Below the pieces are notes generated by a model. The model was given only the letters and a program-made list of their open reading frames with translations. It searched no databases and was not told where the DNA came from. Of a stretch of 64,000 bases of DNA, positions 1 to 7,653 are shown one piece after another. Every line of letters begins with the position of its first letter. The first letter of the stretch is position 1. The position numbers were made by a program, and so were the translations under genes. The DNA is from Streptomyces lasiicapitis (lineage in GTDB: Bacteria; Actinomycetota; Actinomycetes; Streptomycetales; Streptomycetaceae): the NCBI RefSeq assembly GCF_014646335.1, contig NZ_BMNG01000018.1, forward strand, positions 62,001 to 126,000, written 5' to 3'.

Positions 1-1101
1 GTTGGCCGCCATGCCCGCCATGAAGGCCGCGAGCAGTCCGGTCACCGCGATGCCGAGCACGCCGTTGGGCAGCAGCTCCTGCATCAGATAGGGGATGGCG
101 TCGTTGTACGTCAGGTCCGAGCCCGGGGTGCCGATCTTCGGTACGAGGACGGCGGCGACCAGGCCCGGGATCATCACCAGGAACACGATGAAGATCTTGG
201 GGAAGGCGGCGATCAGCGGGGTGCGCTGGGCGGCGGAGAGGTTCTTCGCGGACAGGGCGCGCTGCACCTCGGCGAAGTTCGTCGTCCAGTAGCCGAAGGA
301 GAGCACGAAGCCGAGGCCGAGGATGATCGTGAGCCAGTTGGCGCCGAGCGGGTTGGCGTCGCCGATGCCGGTGCCGCCCCAGGCCGTCATGAAGTTGTCG
401 CCGTGCTGCTTCTCGATCGAGCCCGTGAGCCCGTCCCAGCCGCCGACCTTCTTCAGGCCGATGACGCAGATCGGGATGAGCGCGGCGAGGATCACGAAGA
501 ACTGCAGGACCTCGTTGTAGATCGCCGAGGACAGGCCGCCGATGGTGATGTACGCGAGCACGAAGAACCCGGCGACGACGATCGCCACCCACTGCGGCCA
601 GCCGAGCAGCGCCTCCACGACGATCGCGAGGGCGTAGAGGTTCACGCCCGCGATGAGCACCGCGGCGAAGGCGAACAGGGCCGAGCTGAGCAGGTGGGCG
701 GACTTGTCGAAGCGCTGCAGCAGGAACTCGGGGACCGAGCGGACCTTGCTGCGGTAGTAGAACGGCATCATCACCAGGCCGAGGAAGACCATGGCCGGGA
801 TGGCGCCGATCCAGTACCAGTGCACGACCGCGACGCCGTACTGCGCGCCCGTCGCCGCCATGCCGAGGATCTCGGTGGCGCCGAGGTTCGCGGCGACGAA
901 GGCGAGACCGGTGACCCAGGCGGGCAGCGACCGCCCGGACAGGAAGAAGTCGAGGCTGGTCTTCACGGACCGCCGGGCGGCGAATCCGATGCCGAGGACG
1001 ACCACGAAGTAGATCGCGAGGATCGCGTAGTCCAGTCCGTTGGTGGGCAGCCGAAGCCCTTCGGCGAGGGTGATGTGCGCAGGAGACGCAGGGGACCGCA
1101 T
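1..1101 (-). CDS. Sodium:solute (probably sugar) symporter, 3' part cut off by window edge
   Basis: This is the N-terminal part (367 codons, no stop before the window edge) of a multi-pass membrane transporter of the sodium:solute symporter family. Reading from ATG 1101 leftwards, the protein begins MRSPASPAHITLAEGLRLPT, then a hydrophobic helix and the motif RRSVKTSLDFFLSGRSLPAW, typical of SSS N termini. The last visible residues, GLLAAFMAGMAAN, match the conserved core helix of SglT-like sugar transporters. The gene is divergent from galTEK, about 225 bp away, so galactose or another hexose is the likely substrate (inference from context). Strand, family and reading frame are clear; the exact substrate is not. 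Confidence 0.9.
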   Translation of the reverse strand, partial: MRSPASPAHITLAEGLRLPTNGLDYAILAIYFVVVLGIGFAARRSVKTSLDFFLSGRSLPAWVTGLAFVAANLGATEILGMAATGAQYGVAVVHWYWIGAIPAMVFLGLVMMPFYYRSKVRSVPEFLLQRFDKSAHLLSSALFAFAAVLIAGVNLYALAIVVEALLGWPQWVAIVVAGFFVLAYITIGGLSSAIYNEVLQFFVILAALIPICVIGLKKVGGWDGLTGSIEKQHGDNFMTAWGGTGIGDANPLGANWLTIILGLGFVLSFGYWTTNFAEVQRALSAKNLSAAQRTPLIAAFPKIFIVFLVMIPGLVAAVLVPKIGTPGSDLTYNDAIPYLMQELLPNGVLGIAVTGLLAAFMAGMAAN

Positions 1102-1326
1102 GTGAACTCGCTTCGTCGCGCGAACTGATCAGACCGGAACCTACGCCTCACGCTTCAGTAAGTGAACAGTTCTGTTGATGTTCTTTGTTTGATTGTGATC
1201 GGGTCCATAGGTTCCTCATGGTTCCTCGATGGTTTCTCACGGCTGGGTGCGGAGGATTGACGAGCCTGTTGGCTTGTGGTTTGTTATGTGCGGTTCTGTT
1301 GGCGGGCAGTGTGAGGAGCCCCATCC
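1102..1326. promoter_or_regulatory. Divergent control region between symporter and gal operon
   Basis: This 225-bp spacer has unusually T-rich stretches for this genome. It holds TGTTGAT (1173-1179) and TTTGATTGTGAT (1188-1199), which contain TGTGAT-like hexamers, followed by three near-repeats of GGTTCCTCAT (about 1210-1240). The glucose-sensitive, galactose-inducible galP1 promoter of Streptomyces is known to use a complex operator built of direct hexamer repeats, so this is the probable galactose-responsive control region. I could not assign -10 and -35 boxes with confidence. A GAGGAG ribosome site lies just before the galT start. Confidence 0.6.
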
Positions 1327-2403
1327 GTGAAGAAGACCTCGACTCGTCTCGCCGACGGTCGTGAGCTCATCTACTACGACGTGCGCGACGACGCCGTGCG
1401 CACGGCGGCCGACAGCAGGCCCCTCGACCCCGTCGCCACCACCTCGGAGATCCGCCGGGACCCCCTCCTCGGCGACAGCGTCGCCATCGCCTCGCACCGC
1501 CAGGGCCGCACCTACCACCCCCCGGCCGACGAGTGCCCCCTGTGCCCTTCCGGCGGCGGCCGCCACACCGAGATCCCCGACTCCTCGTACGACGTCGTGG
1601 TCTTCGAGAACCGCTTCCCCTCGCTCGCGGGCGACGCGGGCCGCTGCGAGGTCGTCTGCTTCACCCCCGACCACACGGCGTCCTTCGCCGACCTCACCGA
1701 GGAGCAGGCCGCGCTCGTCCTGGAGGCCTGGACCGACCGCACCGCCGAGCTGTCCCACCTGCCGTCCGTGGCGCAGGTCTTCTGCTTCGAGAACCGCGGC
1801 GCCGAGATCGGCGTGACCCTCGGCCACCCGCACGGGCAGATCTACGCCTACCCCTTCGTCACCCCGCGCACGGCCCTGATGCTGCGCTCCCTGGCCGCCC
1901 ACCGCGCCGCCACCGGCGGCCGCAACCTCTTCGACGACGTCCTCGCCGAGGAGCGCGCCGGTGAGCGCGTCGTCCTGGACGCCGAGCACTGGGTGGCCTT
2001 CGTGCCGTACGCCGCGCACTGGCCCTACGAGGTGCACCTCTACCCCAAGCGCCGGGTCCCCGACCTGCTCGGCCTCGACGACGCGGCTCGCACAGAATTC
2101 CCCAAGGTCTATCTGGAACTGTTGCGACGCTTCGACCGGATTTTCGGCGAAGGTGAACGCGAGGGCGGCGGCGAGCCCCCGACGCCGTACATCGCGGCCT
2201 GGCACCAGGCCCCGTTTGCGGCTCTCGGTGAGTACGGACACGTCAACCGGGACGACTTCGCGCTCCACCTAGAGCTTTTCACCATTCGCCGCACTTCCGG
2301 CAAGCTGAAGTTCCTCGCGGGTTCCGAATCCGGCATGAGTGTGTTCATCAACGATGTGCCGCCGGAGGCCGCGGCCCAGCGACTGCGAGAGGTAGCGAGT
2401 TGA
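1327..2403 (+). CDS. galT: Galactose-1-phosphate uridylyltransferase GalT
   Basis: This cytosolic enzyme of the Leloir pathway transfers UMP from UDP-glucose to galactose-1-phosphate. The 358-residue product has the two expected HIT-fold halves. The nucleophile motif GHPHGQ is at about residues 166-171, and the zinc ligands CPLC are at about 70-73. The start is GTG 1327, preceded by GAGGAG. It is the first gene of galT-galE-galK and its stop overlaps the galE start (TGATG), which suggests coupled translation. The family call is secure. Confidence 0.97.
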   Translation: MKKTSTRLADGRELIYYDVRDDAVRTAADSRPLDPVATTSEIRRDPLLGDSVAIASHRQGRTYHPPADECPLCPSGGGRHTEIPDSSYDVVVFENRFPSLAGDAGRCEVVCFTPDHTASFADLTEEQAALVLEAWTDRTAELSHLPSVAQVFCFENRGAEIGVTLGHPHGQIYAYPFVTPRTALMLRSLAAHRAATGGRNLFDDVLAEERAGERVVLDAEHWVAFVPYAAHWPYEVHLYPKRRVPDLLGLDDAARTEFPKVYLELLRRFDRIFGEGEREGGGEPPTPYIAAWHQAPFAALGEYGHVNRDDFALHLELFTIRRTSGKLKFLAGSESGMSVFINDVPPEAAAQRLREVAS

Positions 2404-3362
2404 TGAGTGGGAAGTACCTGGTCACGGGTGGCGCCGGCTATGTCGGCAGCGTCGTCGCCCAGCATCTGATCGAGGCCGGGCACGAGGTGACGGTCCTCGA
2501 CAACCTCTCCACCGGCTTCCGTGAGGGCGTCCCCGCGGGCGCCGAGTTCATCGAGGGCGACATCCGTGACGCGGCCAAATGGCTGGACTCCTCCTTCGGC
2601 GCGGTGCTGCACTTCGCCGCGTTCTCGCAGGTCGGCGAGTCGGTCGTCAAGCCCGAGAAGTACTGGGACAACAACGTCGGCGGCACCATGGCGCTGCTCG
2701 CCGCGATGCGCGACGCGGGCGTGCGCAAGCTGGTCTTCTCCTCCACGGCGGCCACGTACGGCGAACCGGTGAGCACCCCCATCACCGAGACCGACCCGAC
2801 GGCCCCCACCTCCCCCTACGGCGCCTCCAAGCTCGCCGTCGACCACATGATCACCGGCGAGGCGGTCGCGCACGGACTGGGTGCGGTGTCCCTTCGGTAC
2901 TTCAACGTGGCGGGCGCGTACGGCAGTTGCGGGGAGCGGCACGACCCCGAGTCGCACCTCATCCCGCTCGTCCTCCAGGTCGCGCAGGGCCGGCGCGAGG
3001 CGATCTCCGTGTTCGGCGACGACTACCCGACGCCCGACGGCACCTGCGTACGCGACTACATCCACGTCGCCGACCTCGCCGAGGCCCACCTCCTCGCCCT
3101 CGACGCCGCCGCGTCCGGCGAGCACCTGATCTGCAACCTGGGCAACGGCAACGGCTTCTCCGTGCGCGAGGTCATCGAGACCGTCCGCAAGGTCACAGGC
3201 CACCCGATCCCCGAGGTCGTGGCGCCGCGCCGCGGCGGCGACCCGGCGGTCCTCGTGGCCTCCGCCGCCACCGCCCGCGAGCGGCTCGGCTGGAACCCGT
3301 CCCGCGCGGACCTCGCGGGCATCGTCGCCGACGCCTGGGCCTTCGCCCAGCACAGGGGGTAG
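2403..3362 (+). CDS. galE: UDP-glucose 4-epimerase GalE
   Basis: This enzyme interconverts UDP-galactose and UDP-glucose with bound NAD, closing the Leloir cycle. The 319-residue protein starts MSGKYLVTGGAGYVGS, the glycine-rich NAD-binding motif of extended short-chain dehydrogenases. It has the catalytic Y-x3-K in SPYGASK at about residues 139-143, plus the RYFNVAG and RRGGDP epimerase signatures. ATG 2403 overlaps the galT stop and has GAGAGG upstream; an in-frame TTG at 2400 is a weaker alternative. galK follows after 8 bp, so the three genes form one operon. Confidence 0.97.
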   Translation: MSGKYLVTGGAGYVGSVVAQHLIEAGHEVTVLDNLSTGFREGVPAGAEFIEGDIRDAAKWLDSSFGAVLHFAAFSQVGESVVKPEKYWDNNVGGTMALLAAMRDAGVRKLVFSSTAATYGEPVSTPITETDPTAPTSPYGASKLAVDHMITGEAVAHGLGAVSLRYFNVAGAYGSCGERHDPESHLIPLVLQVAQGRREAISVFGDDYPTPDGTCVRDYIHVADLAEAHLLALDAAASGEHLICNLGNGNGFSVREVIETVRKVTGHPIPEVVAPRRGGDPAVLVASAATARERLGWNPSRADLAGIVADAWAFAQHRG

Positions 3363-3370
3363 TCCAACTG

Positions 3371-4552
3371 ATGTCCGCCGCCGAGGAGTTCACCGTGTCC
3401 GCCGCAGAGGTGTCCGCCGCGTTCACCGCGCTGTACGGGTACGAGCCCGCCGGGGTCTGGGCCGCGCCGGGCCGCGTCAACCTCATCGGCGAGTACACGG
3501 ACTTCAACGAGGGCTTCGTGATGCCGCTCGCCCTGCCGCACACCGCGGTCGCGGCGGTCGCCCGGCGCGACGACGGGATCCTGCGCGTGCACTCCGCGGA
3601 CGTGGCGGGCCCCGTCGTGGAGCTGGCCGTGGACGCTCTGACCCCGCTGTCCGACGGCGGCTGGGCCGCGTATCCGGCGGGCGTCGTGTGGGCGCTGCGG
3701 GACGCGGGGCACGCGGTCGGGGGCGCGGACGTGCACCTCGCGTCCACGGTCCCGACGGGAGCGGGCCTCTCCTCCTCCGCCGCGCTCGAGGTCGTCACGG
3801 CTCTCGCCCTTGACGAGCTGTACGAACTCGACCTCACCCGGCGTGAGTTGGCGCTGGTCGCCCAGCGTGCCGAGAACGCCTTCGTCGGCGTGCCGTGCGG
3901 CGTGATGGACCAGATGGCGTCCGCCGCCTGCGAGGCGGGCCACGTGCTGCACCTCGACTGCCGTGACCTCTCCGTGCGGCAGGTGCCGTTCGATCTCGCG
4001 GGGGAGGGGCTTGTGCTGCTCGTCGTCGACACGCGGGTGAAGCACGCGCTCGGGGACGGGGCGTACGCGGAGCGGCGGGCCGGGTGCGAGGCCGGGGCCC
4101 GCGCCCTTGGCGTCACCCACCTGCGTGACGTGCCCTTCGCCGAACTCCCGTCCGCCCTGGACCGGTTGCCCGACATCGACGACGAGCGGGTGCGGCGCTA
4201 CGTCCGGCACGTCGTGTCCGACGACCATCGGGTCGAGCGGGTCATGGCGTTGCTCGACGCCGGGGATGTGCGCGGGATCGGGCCCGTCCTGAGCGAGGGG
4301 CATGTGTCCCTGCGGGACGATCTGCGCATCTCCTGCGCGGAGTTGGACCTGGTGGTGGAGGCGTCTTGCGGCGCCGGGGCGCTTGGTGCCCGGATGACCG
4401 GGGGCGGTTTCGGGGGTTCCGCGGTTGTCCTCGCGGAGGCGGCGGACGCGGATGCCGTCACGAAGTCGGTCCGCGAGGCGTTCGCGGGGGCGGGGTTCGC
4501 GGCGCCGCGGGTGTTTCCTGCGGTGGCTTCGGCGGGGGCGGGGCGGGTGTGA
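3371..4552 (+). CDS. galK: Galactokinase GalK
   Basis: This GHMP-family kinase phosphorylates galactose at C1 with ATP, the entry step of the pathway. The 393-residue protein shows the galactokinase signature GRVNLIGEYTDFNEG near residues 37-51, the ATP-binding loop PTGAGLSSSAALE near 128-140, and the C-terminal GHMP motif MTGGGFGGSAV. ATG 3371 is 8 bp after galE. A GTG at 3395, preceded at ideal spacing by GAGGAG (3383-3388), is a serious alternative start that would shorten the protein by eight residues. It is the last gene of the gal operon. Confidence 0.96.
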   Translation: MSAAEEFTVSAAEVSAAFTALYGYEPAGVWAAPGRVNLIGEYTDFNEGFVMPLALPHTAVAAVARRDDGILRVHSADVAGPVVELAVDALTPLSDGGWAAYPAGVVWALRDAGHAVGGADVHLASTVPTGAGLSSSAALEVVTALALDELYELDLTRRELALVAQRAENAFVGVPCGVMDQMASAACEAGHVLHLDCRDLSVRQVPFDLAGEGLVLLVVDTRVKHALGDGAYAERRAGCEAGARALGVTHLRDVPFAELPSALDRLPDIDDERVRRYVRHVVSDDHRVERVMALLDAGDVRGIGPVLSEGHVSLRDDLRISCAELDLVVEASCGAGALGARMTGGGFGGSAVVLAEAADADAVTKSVREAFAGAGFAAPRVFPAVASAGAGRV

Positions 4553-4587
4553 GCCTCGCGGTGCGCCCCCGGTTGCGGCAGGGTCTT

Positions 4588-4665
4588 AGCCCGTCCGGCG
4601 TTTGAGGACGAGGCCGTCCAGGCCGACACGGGGTCTGGGGCGGAGCCCCAGTTTCGGGAAGGGGT
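4588..4665 (+). repeat. Dispersed intergenic repeat, copy 1
   Basis: The sequence begins AGCCCGTCCGGCGTTTGAGG, continues ACGAGGCC, and ends in a G/C hairpin (GGGGC-GGA-GCCCC) followed by TTTCGGG. The same element recurs at 34442-34556 and 62325-62400, always directly 3' of a plus-strand gene. Here it lies between the convergent galK and GNAT genes and may act as a terminator or processed 3' end. Confidence 0.8.
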
Positions 4666-4723
4666 GCCCGCGCGCGGAGCGCGCTAATGGACGCAGCGGG
4701 GAGCCCCCGGCAAGGCCCCCACC

Positions 4724-5179
4724 TCAGCGCAAGCGCTTCGTCAGCGTGAACTCCTTCGCGCCCTCCGGGTAGTCGGGGATCACGCAGACGACGTCGTACC
4801 CCTGCTGGCGGTAGAAGGCGGGGGCCTGGAAGTCCCAGGTCTCGAGGCGGGAGTGGCGGCAGCCCCGCTCGGCGAGAGCGATCCGCTCGCCCTCGGCGAG
4901 CAACCGCCCCCCGAGCCCGGCCCCCCGGCAGCCCTCGGCGACCCACAGCCAACTCACGTGCAGCCACCGCGCCCAGGTGTACCCCCCGAGCCCCCCGACC
5001 AGCTCACCGTCGGCCCCCAGCGCCCACACCCCGAGCGGCTCCTCGTGCTCATCGGGCGTGCCGCGCAGGGCACGAAGCACAGGTGAGGCGGCCGTGTTGG
5101 CCGCCACCAACCGCTCCCGAAGCAGACGAAGACGTTCTTTGTCGACTCCTGTCTCAATACGAAACATACGGCTCACCAT
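4724..5179 (-). CDS. GNAT family N-acetyltransferase
   Basis: About 151 residues with a GNAT fold: motif A is visible as LWVAEGCRGAGLGGRLLAEGE, the acetyl-CoA pyrophosphate-binding loop, followed by AFYRQQGYDVV, the motif B region. The substrate is unknown. ATG 5179 (MVSRMFRIETG) is chosen; ATG 5167, preceded by GGTGAG, is an equally reasonable start, and an upstream in-frame TTG at 5194 is less likely. It is convergent with galK and divergent from the response regulator gene. Confidence 0.85.
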   Translation of the reverse strand: MVSRMFRIETGVDKERLRLLRERLVAANTAASPVLRALRGTPDEHEEPLGVWALGADGELVGGLGGYTWARWLHVSWLWVAEGCRGAGLGGRLLAEGERIALAERGCRHSRLETWDFQAPAFYRQQGYDVVCVIPDYPEGAKEFTLTKRLR

Positions 5180-5443
5180 AAACGCGCTGGCCAATCAGTT
5201 CTGCAAATCCACTTCCGCTCGGGGCCCCCGTCCGTACTCTGAAGGGCAGCGCCGGTGGGGGTCGGCGCCGATCAGGGGGCGAGACAGTCGGGTACGACGC
5301 CCGGCGTGGGGGTGGGCAGTCACGGCACGGCGGCGGCCGTGCGGGCTGCGGTGACCCTCACCCGGGCGCCGTACCCGCGCTGGACGCACTCCGACGATGG
5401 GGTATCCCCTGCTCCGTTGAGGAGCTTGGGGAAGGGGGTTTCC
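5180..5443. promoter_or_regulatory. Divergent intergenic region, GNAT / response regulator
   Basis: The 264-bp spacer should hold promoters for both flanking genes. No coding ORF was accepted in it. Its 3' end is occupied by a small hairpin element (5405-5432) and a strong purine-rich ribosome site (GGGGAAGGGGG) just before GTG 5444. Confidence 0.5.
5405..5432 (+). repeat. Dispersed small hairpin element, copy A
   Basis: Stem-loop TCCCC-T-GCTCC-(GTTGA)-GGAGC-TT-GGGGA. The same architecture (CCCC, T, short variable stem, loop, stem, TT, GGGG) recurs at 34459-34484 and 47648-47671 with compensatory changes in the inner stem. Here it ends 11 nt before the start codon and overlaps part of the ribosome-binding purine tract. 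Confidence 0.7.
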
Positions 5444-6220
5444 GTGGTTCGCATCCGAGTCCTGGTCGTCGACGACCACCGTATCTTCGCCGAGTCGCTC
5501 GCAGCGGCGCTGGCGGCCGAGCCCGACGTGGACGTGTCCGCCGCGGGCAGCGGCCCCGCCGCGCTGCGCTGTCTCGACCGCGCGACGGCGGAAGGCCGCA
5601 GATACGACGTGCTGTTGGTGGACGCCGACCTCGGCGCCTCCGCGTCCGCGCTCCAGGGAGCGCGCCCCGCCGTGCCCGTGCACGACGGGCAGGCGGACGG
5701 GCTCGTGGACGGCATCTCCCTGGTGGCGGGCGTGCGTTCGGGCCAGCCCGCGGTGCGCACCGTCGTGCTCGCCGAGAAGGACGACCCGCGCCGCGCGGCC
5801 CTCGCCCTGCAGGCCGGTGCCTCCGGCTGGGTGGCGAAGGACTGCTCGCTGTCGCGGCTGCTCACGGTCATCCGGGGCGTGCTGCGGGACGAGACGCATC
5901 TGCCGCCCGCGCTGCTCACCGGCGTGCTGCGCGAGCTGACCGCGGCCCGCAAGCACCGTACGGAGAGCGAGCGGCTGGTCGAGTCCCTCACGCCGCGCGA
6001 GCGGGAAGTGCTGCGGTGCATGGTCGCGGGGCTCGGGCGCAAGGCGGTCGCCGAGCGGCTCTTCCTCTCGCCGCACACCGTCCGCACCCATATGCAGAAC
6101 GTCCTCGGGAAGCTCGGCGTGCACTCCACGCTCGCCGCCGTCGCCCTCGCCCGCCGGGCCGGTGTCGGACCCGTCGACCTAGCCGGGGACGTTGTCGAAC
6201 GGGGCGGTCAACTGGCGTAG
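5444..6220 (+). CDS. Orphan LuxR/NarL-type response regulator
   Basis: This DNA-binding regulator has 258 residues. The receiver begins MVRIRVLVVDDHRIF (acidic pair near residues 10-11), with candidate phospho-acceptor aspartates at 60 or 62 (VDADL) and a later Lys in VAKD. A LuxR-type helix-turn-helix (LTPREREVL to HTVRTHMQNVLGKL) spans about residues 183-247. Two oddities appear in the receiver. About 30 extra residues follow the acceptor strand, and the usual Ser/Thr on strand 4 appears as Ala (TVVLAEKDD). No histidine kinase is adjacent. GTG 5444 has a strong ribosome site. The 3' end overlaps the MarR gene by 42 bp, tail to tail. Confidence 0.9.
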   Translation: MVRIRVLVVDDHRIFAESLAAALAAEPDVDVSAAGSGPAALRCLDRATAEGRRYDVLLVDADLGASASALQGARPAVPVHDGQADGLVDGISLVAGVRSGQPAVRTVVLAEKDDPRRAALALQAGASGWVAKDCSLSRLLTVIRGVLRDETHLPPALLTGVLRELTAARKHRTESERLVESLTPREREVLRCMVAGLGRKAVAERLFLSPHTVRTHMQNVLGKLGVHSTLAAVALARRAGVGPVDLAGDVVERGGQLA

Positions 6221-6676
6221 CAGCGCCGCCAGTTCACCGCGCTGCGCGCGCGACAGCTCACCGAGGATGGCCCGCTCCTGGTCGAGGAGTCCGGCGAGCG
6301 CCTGGTCCGCGCGGTCCCGGCCCTCGTCGGTGAGGCGCACCAGGACGCCGCGGCGGTCGCTGGGGTCCGGAAGGCGCTCCACCAGGCCCTTCTTCGCCAG
6401 GCGGTCGATGCGGTTCGTCATCGTGCCGGATGTCACCAGGGTCTGGGTCAGGAGCTGGCCCGGCGAGAGCTGATACGGCGCGCCCGCGCGCCGCAGCGAC
6501 GTCAGCACGTCGAACTCCCAGGGCTCCAGCTCGTGCTCGGAGAACGCCAGCCGACGCGCGCGGTCGAGATGCCGCGCCAGCCTGCTCACGCGGCTCAGCA
6601 CCTCGAGCGGTTCCACGTCGAGGTCAGGGCGCTCCCGACGCCATGCAGCGACCAGCCGGTCGACCTCGTCCTCCAT
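6179..6676 (-). CDS. MarR family transcriptional regulator
   Basis: A 165-residue winged-helix regulator. The central winged-helix core reads LSPGQLLTQTLVTSGTMTNR (recognition helix) followed by LVERLPDPSDRRGVLVRLT (wing), both characteristic of MarR. The start at ATG 6676 gives MEDEVDRLVAAWRRERP; reading upstream would run through the operator-like palindrome at 6706-6731. It is divergent from the Tam-like methyltransferase gene and most likely controls it and itself. Its last 42 bp overlap the end of the convergent response regulator gene. Confidence 0.92.
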   Translation of the reverse strand: MEDEVDRLVAAWRRERPDLDVEPLEVLSRVSRLARHLDRARRLAFSEHELEPWEFDVLTSLRRAGAPYQLSPGQLLTQTLVTSGTMTNRIDRLAKKGLVERLPDPSDRRGVLVRLTDEGRDRADQALAGLLDQERAILGELSRAQRGELAALLRQLTAPFDNVPG

Positions 6677-6705
6677 GACGATCAGTGTAGGGGGTCTGTC
6701 GACAT

Positions 6706-6731
6706 GAAGTCTCTTGACGTCAAGATACTTC
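6706..6731. promoter_or_regulatory. Candidate MarR operator, 26-bp palindrome
   Basis: A perfect 14-bp palindrome TCTTGACGTCAAGA (6712-6725) is flanked by GAAGT and ACTTC, making 26 bp with one mismatched pair. TTGA-N2-TCAA cores are common targets of MarR-family dimers. It lies 29 bp upstream of the MarR start and 92 bp upstream of the methyltransferase start, as expected for an autoregulated divergent pair. Confidence 0.7.
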
Positions 6732-6754
6732 GGGGTCGAGGATGAAGGGGAGCC

Positions 6755-6815
6755 CCCTTCGGTACGCAAAGGGAACCCCTTCCGTACGGAAAGGGAACCC
6801 TTCGGTACGCAGAGG
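6755..6815. repeat. Three GTACG-centred near-palindromic repeats
   Basis: Three units of the form CCCTTCnGTACGnAAAGGG occur head to tail with GTAC centres near 6762, 6784 and 6805, a spacing of 22 and 21 bp, about two helical turns. The middle unit contains the perfect palindrome TTCCGTACGGAA. The array runs to the ribosome site of the methyltransferase gene, so a bound protein would block transcription or translation start (inference). Confidence 0.75.
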
Positions 6816-6822
6816 AGCACCC

Positions 6823-7653
6823 ATGCCGTCCACCGCGTCGCCCACCTGGGACCCGGACCAGTACCTGCGCCACTCCGGCCACCGCGCCCGCCCCTTCCGC
6901 GACCTGCTCGCCCAGGTGCCCGCGCTGCCCACCGCCCCCGCGCCCCGCATCGCCGACCTCGGCTGCGGGCCCGGCAACGTCACCGTGCTGCTCGCCGAGC
7001 GCTGGCCCGACGCGCACGTCACCGGCTTCGACAACTCCGCCGAGATGCTGCGCGAGGCCGGTGCCTTCGCGGGGCCCAGGGCGGGCGGCGGCCGCCTGGA
7101 GTTCGCGCACGCCGACGCCGGTACGTGGGCGCCCGCCCCGGAGACGTACGACCTGATCCTCTCCAACGCCACGCTCCAGTGGGTGCCCGGGCACGCCGAC
7201 CGCATCCCCGGCTGGGTCGCGGGCCTGCGCCCCGGCGGGGTGCTCGCCGTCCAGATGCCCGCCAACTTCGACGCGCCCAGCCACACCCTGATGCGGGAGC
7301 TGTGCGCGAGCGGGCGCTGGCGCGAGCGGCTCGGCGCGGTGCTGCGGCACGCCGACGCGGTGCTGCCGCCCACCGCCTACCTGGAACGGCTCACCGGCCT
7401 CGGCTGCGCCGCCGACGTCTGGGAGACCACGTACCAGCACCTGCTCACCGGCGACGACCCGGTGCTCGACTGGGTCAAGGGGACGGGCCTGCGCCCGATC
7501 CTCACGACCCTCGCCGACGACCCCGCGGCCCGGGAGGCGTTCCTGGACGAATACCGCGCCCTGCTCCGCGAGGCCTACCCGGCCGGGGCGCACGGGACGG
7601 TGTTCCCCTTCCGACGCCTGTTCGCGGTGGCGCGCAAAGGCGGTGCGGTCTGA
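6823..7653 (+). CDS. tam: Trans-aconitate 2-methyltransferase-like SAM methyltransferase
   Basis: A 276-residue class I methyltransferase. The N terminus WDPDQYLRHSGHRARPFRDLLAQ resembles the Tam family, and the SAM-binding motif I, IADLGCGPGNVTVLL, is at residues about 43-57. Tam methylates trans-aconitate, a by-product that inhibits the citrate cycle; that role is inferred from family resemblance. ATG 6823 follows AGAGGAG; an upstream in-frame start at 6742 would translate the repeat array and is rejected. The stop overlaps the start of the VOC gene. Confidence 0.85.
   Translation: MPSTASPTWDPDQYLRHSGHRARPFRDLLAQVPALPTAPAPRIADLGCGPGNVTVLLAERWPDAHVTGFDNSAEMLREAGAFAGPRAGGGRLEFAHADAGTWAPAPETYDLILSNATLQWVPGHADRIPGWVAGLRPGGVLAVQMPANFDAPSHTLMRELCASGRWRERLGAVLRHADAVLPPTAYLERLTGLGCAADVWETTYQHLLTGDDPVLDWVKGTGLRPILTTLADDPAAREAFLDEYRALLREAYPAGAHGTVFPFRRLFAVARKGGAV

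Noticed and set aside
1237..2268. Minus-strand 343-codon frame opposite galT
   Set aside because: It is a Val/Gly/Arg-rich shadow. GalT motifs (HPHGQ, CPLC) are on the plus strand.
2579..3370. Upstream extension of galK in frame through galE
   Set aside because: The extension is an Arg-rich shadow of galE. The GalK family starts near MSAAEEFTVSAAEV, and the ATG at 3371 or GTG at 3395 fits.
6742..6822. Longer start for the Tam-like methyltransferase
   Set aside because: It would translate the palindromic repeat array as a repetitive peptide. ATG 6823 has a good AGAGGAG and matches the family N terminus.
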